From Undaria pinnatifida (Eukaryota; Sar; Phaeophyceae; Laminariales; Alariaceae), in contig JABAKD010000019.1 in the NCBI GenBank assembly GCA_012845835.1, positions 7,522,994-7,586,993 of the forward strand: 64,000 nt of DNA, written 5' to 3'. The notes under the pieces were generated by a model. The model had not been told where the DNA came from. It did no database searches and worked only from the letters and a program-made list of their open reading frames with translations. Position 1 is the first letter of the stretch. Every line of letters begins with the position of its first letter. Below, in pieces: positions 57,313 to 64,000 of the stretch. Position numbers and translations under genes: made by a program.

Positions 57313-58233
57313 TAGCAAAAAAAAAAATCTGGCATGTGTAAAGTCAGAGCGACGTTTGTGGCAAACTTTTGTGGCATGGATGGGTCTTGTCAGAGCAACG
57401 TATGCAAGCGTATTTTCTCCGGCATGGGTCAATGTCAGAGCAACGTATGGCGGCATCAAAGCGGAGGAGGACCTGCGCGGGAGGGTCTTCTACGCTTCGA
57501 ATGGATAAGCTCAGCCGTTTCGGCTGAGTTTTTAAGAATGGCAGTGTCCTTAAGAAGAAAATGTGCAATGATTGAAAGCACGAGTCTTAATATGCCCTTT
57601 GAAAACGTACTGGTATACTGGTATTCCTGAATGTCGCACTCGCTCCCGATGTGCAAATGCGACATTCTACATTTCGCTGAAAGACCGGGGCAAGTGCCCC
57701 CCCCCGCTTGGTCTGTGTGTACAGTATGTGTCCAGTATGGGCCGTTGAACAAGAAACACGTACACGATCCGAGCAAGGTCCGGCTCCTTATTGCGACACT
57801 AGCCTTAAGCAACCTTGAGCATGCAGTACTGGACACCAAATAGGAAACGAAATATTGAGAAACCCAGCTTAACATTTGCAAGAAAATAAGAAATTCGGTA
57901 GCCGATACCCCAAAGTTAGTGTATAACGCGCCCTCTCCCAAATAAGAAACCCAGCCTGGTCAGTATGTTTCTTGTTTTGCCCTGTACTGTCTGCAGTCTA
58001 TTATCCAGTTGGTAAAACCAAAAATGTTTAGCGCTCGCCACAAAGCACTATTTTCTTGATCCAAAATCATTGGCGTCCCCCCAAAACGTGAGGCGAACGT
58101 GCTACTCTATGGGATTTAGTGTAGCGCTGGCCACTGAGCACGATTTTCCAATCCAAATTTCTTGGCGTCCTCTACAATGTGAGCCTAGCGTTTCTCGTTG
58201 GGCTACTTCGTATTCGTGGGCCTATCCTGTAGC
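57313..58233. other. Intergenic region between convergent genes
   Basis: Short GTCAGAGC(A/G)ACGT words repeat at 57,340-57,450, and a family F repeat lies at 57,850-57,965. A ten-base GCTCAGCCGTTTCGGCTGAG inverted repeat at 57,507-57,526 could form a hairpin. No gene is recognised. Confidence 0.5.
57850..57965 (-). repeat. Dispersed repeat family F, copy 2 (inverted)
   Basis: On the minus strand it reads GCTGGGTTTCTTATTTGGGAG, AGGGCGCGTTATACACTAAC, TTTGGGGTATCGGCTACCG and TTTCTTATTTTCTTGC. It is an inverted partner of 55,588-55,705 across the 3' end of the synthetase gene. Confidence 0.75.
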
Positions 58234-61200
58234 TCAGTCGAAGAAGTCTTCAACGTCCACATCCAGGCTGAGCAAATCGGCCCCAACGTCGCTTACGTTA
58301 GTCCCACTAAGGATGAGATTTTCGAAAGTCTCTTCTAAGCCCGTGTCTCCGATGAGCATGGCTCCGCGTACTCGTCCCCCCACTAAAATCACCTGGCGTC
58401 GGTGGCAAGGCAAACATATTACAAACACGCAAACACTTGTAAGAACATACCATCAATGTTAGTAGGTACCAAGCACGTAAAAACACGCTAAAAATATGTA
58501 AAACAAATACAGGTATAAAAACAAGCGAAAACACGTGGAAACACTCAGTAACAGGCAAGAGCATGCAAAAACGTGCATAAGTATGCCAGCGGACGCAAAA
58601 GAGAAAATTATTGCGACGCTAGTAAGACTTCCGTGGGAGATCTTCATGAGAAGCTCTATCCACACGACGATTGGACCAGAACCTCCCACGCGCATGCCAG
58701 GGTACGTACTGGTAGGTTTCGCCAAGTGTTTTCCTTGCATGCACGACCGATATTGATTCTTGGTAGCCCACGCAAGGAGCTCTAGCTAAGACGTGCGTAG
58801 GCGTATATTTGTAACCGTCAACTGTGCGCGCTATTGAAAGAAGGCAAAATAAAATAAAGAGCACGCAGATATTTTCGGTCGTACGGCGCGGATCTCGGGC
58901 TTTTCACATAACTGAAAAGAGGCCCCTATATATTAGGCGGCCGTGCGAATTGGCAACTCGCATCGCTCGTAATCACATCGCTCTCGATTGTGAAAATGGG
59001 TGTGTACCGGGCTACCGATTAACCCCCTTAAAAGTGCACCCTTGTTTTTGGGGACACACTACTTGAAGATACTGTGGAGTTTAAAACTGGGACAGTTTTT
59101 GCGGCGGTTTGCAAAGGATTATATACTGGCTGTGAGGTCGTTGACTTTTTCGGCAGGGAAGGTATGCCACACCTGCGGCCATACATCATACCTGGTGCGT
59201 GGTACCTGATATGATACATGGTCTCGTTGGGGCTTTAGATAGGAAAATATCGTAACTAAATATCGATTTAATGACGATTGCAGCGTCGGCCACATGAAGA
59301 AGCCTGGGCTGCTGCTGCGGTAGGGCGGTACGGGGGGGGGGGGGGGGGAGGCGTACTCATTTGTTGCTTGCCTTGAGTCATTTGACCATTGACCACGCAT
59401 CCCTTTCGAGACGGAGCACCGTTCCTACTCCTAATAGAGACACCTCCAACATTTGGGCGCTCATTACGCTTTTTCCACATATTACATAAAAAACGTCTGC
59501 TTATGTCCACCGTCTATCCCCCAGGATAGCGATCGTTTTCTCGCTACTCTCTAGTCTACGAAACTCTTCCGTGTCACATTCGTCTAATTTCCTCATCCCC
59601 TCCTCTAACACATATCCCATTCCTCCTTGTATATTCCACTTTCTCCTACTATGCGAGTCCTGGTCTCTATTGTTGTGTCACACGGGCGCATATGTGCATC
59701 CACGACCCCCTTTTCCCGACTACTGGTATATCTCTTTCTTCGTTCTGGTTCGTCCAGGTCCCCCACACGAAATCGCAGTTTCAGCTTCTTCGCGTAGTCC
59801 AGGTAGGGCGGTAGGGGGGGGGGGGGGTCCGACATACCAGGTACACCGGCGCGATGGAAGGAATTGTACGACTTGCGCAACATGATGCCACTCGTTTGGC
59901 TGGGAGCTCACACTACATGTCGTGTATTATGACCAAACTTGACGTTCTGATTATAGAGCAATTTTGCTATTTATTGTCGCCACGCCCGGGTCCCAAAAGA
60001 ATTACAGTGGGGGTCTCCCAATAATATGCCGGTGTGTTTTAGCCCAATACACCGGCAGCATTGGCAATAGGGTTATTATACCGTTATACCGTTACCAGGG
60101 ATACCGTAAGAGAGTTACTACTACAGTAGAGTTCCAGTCAAGTCAAGCGAATTCACCAGAACTACAGAGGGCAGTGGCACTAGTCAGCTTTCAACCAGCA
60201 CTACTGGGAGCCCTCCGGTGTATTCGGCTACCAAGCGCAACCGCGGCGGTTGCGAGAACGGCACGACAGGAAGAACAAGCTACAGGTACCCGTTTTTGGC
60301 AGGAAATATATTGGCTTCTACGAAACGTGATCTAGGTTGGCGTGCAACATCAAAGCGCGGTCAAAACCGTCCCGAACCCTGCCTAACAAAGGTTTTATAT
60401 GTGTTTCCCTTGTTCGCCTGCACATAGTTGTTTCAGCAGGCGACCTGCGCATACGAAACACAACATTTACGTATTTTTCGCCCCCGCGCAGGCTCACCTT
60501 TATGTATTCCGCGCCGGGTGACGTGCGCACCAACACTTGGACATCCCCGCATATATTGGAACTCCCTGCCTTGACCTCAATCGCTTCATGTCTGGACTTT
60601 TTAAGAGGAAAAGAAGAACCCTCGCCTGACCCTGACCCGGACCCTGGTCCCACTGGCACATTTCCGTCTTGAAGCCGAACTTCATCGTCAGAATTGAGAA
60701 CCAAGTGCGTGCTGACGAAGTCTTGAACGGACTCGCCTAAGCCTTGGCCGTTGAATCGTCCTAGCAATACCACCTGTACCAGGACATGATGGGCATGTCA
60801 AGAGCTTGCTGCTCAACGAACATGGGGGTGAATCGCGCACCACTTAACGAGCAGGATCCATTGACCAGAGCGGGGCCATTGGATACCGATGGCCTAGCCT
60901 TACAAACGCGTTTGGCATTTTTCAGTGAAGTACTGCGATATTCATATTGATAGCTGTCCTACGGTAAACTGCCAGCGTCATTTATTTTTGTTGGAAGAGC
61001 GCTGTATGTGTGTATAAAGGGCTACCAAGGGGTGTGTATGCGTATTATTTCTACATCCAGGTTGCCGCGAACCCACGCGCGAATTAACGTAGACACACGC
61101 TTCGGCACGGATGCACATTGCTTTTCTCAGGCTCCGGGCCTGGTGGGGGGCTTTACGCAGCCCTTGAGAACAACTTCAAGAGAAACCCGATGACCCTATC

Positions 61201-63517
61201 GAGGGTATACAATAACGAACAATCTTGTAATACACCAATTGTGGTCGACCTCTGCCAGTACTGGATAGCTCTCCATTGAGGAGCGCCATGAACGAAACAG
61301 GAGTATCGAGTAGTATCTCCAGGAGTATCTCCAGGGGAATCTTGGCCAAAATGTGCTACCCCTGTAGCAGGATGCGTCCGCGATCCATCCATTGCATGGA
61401 ATTGTAAGGTCTTGTAAAGTTTTGCAAGGCATTATAATATAAGGTGGGCGATGCGTGCTACGATAGGGGCGCCATATTATTTCATATTTTGGCCGCACTA
61501 CTTCCGTTTCTGGGAAATAGGGTTGATTAACTATTAATAGACTAACAAACTGCCCAATAGAGTTAGTAGAGTTAGTTGGATCTGTACAAGAGTCTTGTTT
61601 TGAATACCTAGGCTAGGAGTGGGATCGGGTTGAACTGTGGTCTTCGATCAATGTCAGATTTTGGCTTCGAGGTTCCTTCGAGGTTCCTTCGAGGTTCCTT
61701 CGAGGGGTATGGACCTCCTCAAATGAGAAGTCTCAGATAATTACGGTGGACCATTATCGTAGCACGTGTCGGGCGTTAGAGTGTCAGAGTGTATCACAAA
61801 CGCCTTCACCCAAACGCCTCCATGTTGACATTTGACATGGGCGGTCCATACCTTGTGGTCGAAGAAACGAGTTGCGTGCACGAAGAGGTCGAAAGCACCT
61901 CCCGAAAGCTCGTCCACAGAGTCGGCCATACATTCGGCGGCGAACAGTCCCATCTCCCTGACGCAGAGCGCAAAAACATCAAACACGGAATCAGTCCAAA
62001 TATTTGAAGAAAAACACACATGACAGATAGATCGTACAGGGTCATACATTTAGCGGTGAACCGTCCCTTCTCTCTGATGTAGAATGTAGCACACAAAAGG
62101 CACCAAGGACGGAACTCTTCCAAGACACACAAAAAAGCACATTCCAGCTGGATCGTACGCAGGGATTCAGAAGTCATCGTGCCGAGACAAGAACGCGGAC
62201 CTGTTGGTAAAACATGCTAGAGGTGGAACAGTTCCATCTCTCCGACGCAGAGCGAAAAACACGAAATACACCAAGTCCGGAATTGAGTCAAAACACAAAA
62301 CACAACACACATCAGGTCGAGGGCATGCGACAAGAAGATGAAACGACATCATGCTGTTACAAAGGTCAGAATGGAAACTAATAGGAGCGCTGTGACCACA
62401 CGACAACTCAAGAATCTACCAAAAACAAGTATATATATTCTGTTGATTTTTGAGCAACCGCACCCTTATGCTCTAGGAACATCTATGTATTTATAATGTG
62501 GGTTGTTAACGTATTTTTTTTCGTCTACCCTCGGCCAAGTAGATTGTACAGAGATCCCCCGATTGACACAAAACGTAAACGAAAACACGCACAGTCCCAA
62601 GACAACAAAATAAAACACATGCCAGATACATACATTGTTCAAGGATCAACACATCACCCGTGCCGGGGCACGCACGCCGACCTAGCCCACGCAGCTCACT
62701 GTTGGAAGGTTATGGTACATACGGGGTCACTTATAGGCCCATTTTTCAGCTGCTTTTGCAGTGGCGCAGAGCCACTTGCCTGAGTGCCGTATTTTAGTTT
62801 CGCGATACGCATCGCCGCTATGGAAAAAAGACCACCGTGCGCCAACAAAGTACTTTTTGGAAACCTTTTTTGAGCGAGGTGCTGAGCCGCGCGCGCGAGC
62901 GGCCTACCGGTAACTCGGTAGCGAAAACCACTCGGTAGCGACAATGGAGGTACCTCCCCCGAGCAAACGGATACGAGTACGTAGGAAATGTTTTCGCGGG
63001 AAACAAGCCTCAAGGCACACACAGACCACGCCACCGAACGCCAGCAACCACCCAATGTGTACCGAAGCAACCAACCTACCCCCATGTCATTGCCACCGAA
63101 GGCTTAGTGTTGTTCCTTACCAAGACTCACTACTAACCACTCAGACAGGTCCTGAGAGACTAAAAGTAGAGACTTCCCCATGCCGTCGCCTCCGTCCATT
63201 AGTCACCTCGCTTGACTCCAGAGTCGCATTTGAAACCAGTGCGCGCTTTCTCGTTCCGGCCATCCCAGGCAGCAGCAGTCCCCGGCCGCGAATATTGACT
63301 GTTGTTGCACAAGGTTTGCCGAAGCTTTCCTAGCAGCAGGTGGTCTGTCTCTGTCCTTATCCCTGCCCTTGCCGTCAGCATTTGGTCTGTCCTTATCTTT
63401 GTCTTCATCGTCAGCATGACTGCAGCTATCTCTTGGGCTCTTGTCGGGCGTGGATTTCGGTGAACATTTCACCACTCTCATCCTCTCGTCCACAAGGAAT
63501 CCCCCATCGCACCCTCT
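58234..63517 (-). CDS. PYROXD1: PYROXD1-like flavoprotein oxidoreductase, C-terminal four exons (5'-partial)
   Basis: Exons (minus): 63,517-63,207; 61,957-61,852; 60,773-60,498; 58,392-58,234 with stop. Introns are GT-AG and phases match, giving 283 codons. The first exon has GGFLVDERM and the second FAD-binding motif FAAGDCCCLGW, then QMRLWSQAR. The next reads EMGLFAAECM and FDLFVHATRFFDHK. The next begins VVLLGRFNGQGLG and ends AEYIK. The last carries GAMLIGDTGLEETFENLIL and ends DVEDFFD. This series is the C-terminal half of PYROXD1, a class I pyridine nucleotide-disulfide oxidoreductase that in animals protects the tRNA-ligase complex from oxidation. Two low-complexity inserts (charged, about 50 residues before QQQSIF; Gly/Ser-rich, about 60 residues after GLG) appear extra to the animal protein. 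The N-terminal half lies beyond the right edge. Confidence 0.9.
59022..59112 (+). repeat. Dispersed repeat family E, copy 4
   Basis: It shows CCCCTTAAAAGTGCACCC, TTGTTTTTGGGGACACACTACTT and TTTTTGCGGCGGTTTGCAAA. It has the same plus orientation as copies 1-3 and lies in the last PYROXD1-like intron. Confidence 0.7.
59268..59890 (-). pseudogene. Relic of a non-LTR retrotransposon (LINE) 3' coding end
   Basis: Minus-strand fragments read DYAKKLKLRFRVGDLDEPER, then RKRYTSSREKGVVDAHMRPC and RIVGESGIYKEEWDM. A DTEEFRRLESSEKTIAILGD stretch follows, then KKRNERPNVGGVSIRSRNG in a shifted frame. This resembles the tail after the reverse-transcriptase domain of LINE-type elements, where a Cys/His zinc cluster is usual. 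Here several expected Cys/His positions are Arg or Ser, and the frame is broken by a stop and shifts. Two C-runs on this strand (59,331-59,348 and 59,815-59,827) are each next to TACCGCCCTACC. The family assignment comes from memory of similar tails and is moderate. Confidence 0.6.
61672..61706 (+). repeat. 11-bp tandem repeat, about three units
   Basis: TTCGAGGTTCC is repeated three times in a row and followed by a partial TTCGAGG. It lies in the intron between the second and third listed PYROXD1-like exons. Confidence 0.9.
62035..62290 (-). repeat. Two decayed duplicates of a PYROXD1-like acceptor and exon head
   Basis: On the minus strand, 62,040-62,100 reads CTACATTCTACATCAG then GAGAAGGGACGGTTCACCGC. 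The stretch 62,205-62,275 reads TTCGCTCTGCGTCGG then AGAGATGGAACTGTTCCACC. Both parallel the true junction at 61,957 (GCGCTCTGCGTCAG then GGAGATGGGACTGTTCGCCG). Neither copy continues into the rest of the exon. Confidence 0.75.
62450..63200. other. Intron sequence; nothing further recognised
   Basis: Minus-strand open stretches at 62,696-63,085 show no domain and lie inside the intron between the first two listed PYROXD1-like exons. Confidence 0.4.
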
Positions 63518-63539
63518 CTGCGTGGAAGCGGCCAAGGGA

Positions 63540-64000
63540 AAGGGTTAGAGGAAGGGGACGGTCGACCCCAGCACCGAGTAGTTCGAAGAAGGAACTACCG
63601 TACATGCATGACAACACACCCCAAGGAATTAATTTCTGATACATTTTCTTTGCTTTCGGCGTTGGAGAACGAGTCACTCTCATTCTCTCGCCAACAACAA
63701 ATCCTGCATCCTGCCCTCGCTACAACAAAGCCTCCACCCCGCCCTCTCTGTTTGGAGGCGGGCTGGCAAGGAATAGGCTTAATTCAAGGAACGGAACGGC
63801 CCATGCCGGCACCGAGTTGTTCGTTGGAAGGAACTACCTGTTGAGCTACAGTACCGCGGCAACTAGTAAGAAACAGGGTAATAAGAAACGAAGGCTGATA
63901 TTTACATTCTTCCAAGCATTTTGTAGAAGAAATCCGGCGGGTGGGCGGGCGTTCTATAGAGGGCTGGCAAGGAATAGGCTTCATTCAAGGAACGGAACGG
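63540..64000 (-). repeat. Tandem duplicates of intron end and exon head upstream of first listed PYROXD1-like exon
   Basis: CACTCTCATCCTCTCGTCC (63,473) in the exon has the partner CACTCTCATTCTCTCGCCA (63,676). CCCTCTCTGCGTGGAAGCGG (63,512) has the partner CCCTCTCTGTTTGGAGGCGG (63,741). Adjacent intron words (CAGCACCGAGTAGTTCG / CGGCACCGAGTTGTTCG) are also paired. GGCTGGCAAGGAATAGGCTT occurs at 63,764 and again at 63,963 at the window edge, so a third unit probably continues to the right. Confidence 0.75.

Overview
The window looks like nuclear DNA of a photosynthetic stramenopile, most likely a brown alga or relative. Four multi-exon genes have GT-AG introns, often 0.5-2 kb. One gene product, a bacterial-type glutamyl-tRNA synthetase, starts with a signal-peptide-like segment followed by an A-A-F motif, the bipartite plastid-import signal of algae with secondary red plastids. 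The rest is repeats: a chromodomain Ty3/gypsy retrotransposon, a LINE-type relic, tRNA-like units, tandem duplications and dispersed repeats. The lineage is inferred; no species can be named from this sequence alone.

Layout. Positions 1-22,100 hold no gene I can recognise. They contain tandem duplications (115 bp x2, 592 bp x2, 316 bp x2, 177 bp x2, a 225-bp satellite), a 0.5-kb foldback element, tRNA-like units, several dispersed repeat families and one GC-rich hypothetical reading frame at 17,469-17,945. Positions 22,104-28,452 are a complete but decayed LTR retrotransposon on the minus strand with two LTRs and a TATC target-site duplication. Positions 28,490-29,575 are a candidate element with long terminal inverted repeats. 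Positions 30,844-40,316 (+) carry a signalling gene with domain order protein kinase, PH, SAM, PX; 16 exons are resolved and only the 5' end is missing. Positions 40,317-43,712 are intergenic with a tRNA-like unit and an LTR relic. Positions 43,713-45,197 (-) are a four-exon thioredoxin-like gene with a signal peptide and a C-D-H-C active site. It diverges from the glutamyl-tRNA synthetase gene (45,381-57,312, +, 12 exons, 575 codons, complete) across only 183 bp. Positions 58,234-63,517 (-) are the last four exons of a PYROXD1-like flavoprotein disulfide oxidoreductase gene that continues past the right edge; a LINE relic sits in one of its introns.

The gene models rest on exact phase agreement at every junction listed and on recognisable family motifs. 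The most unusual pattern is that four exons, in three different genes, have decayed tandem copies of their own splice acceptor plus first codons lying just upstream in the preceding intron. A second is the palindrome CTATTAATAG, found five times exactly, with one apparent empty site in a paralogous repeat copy.
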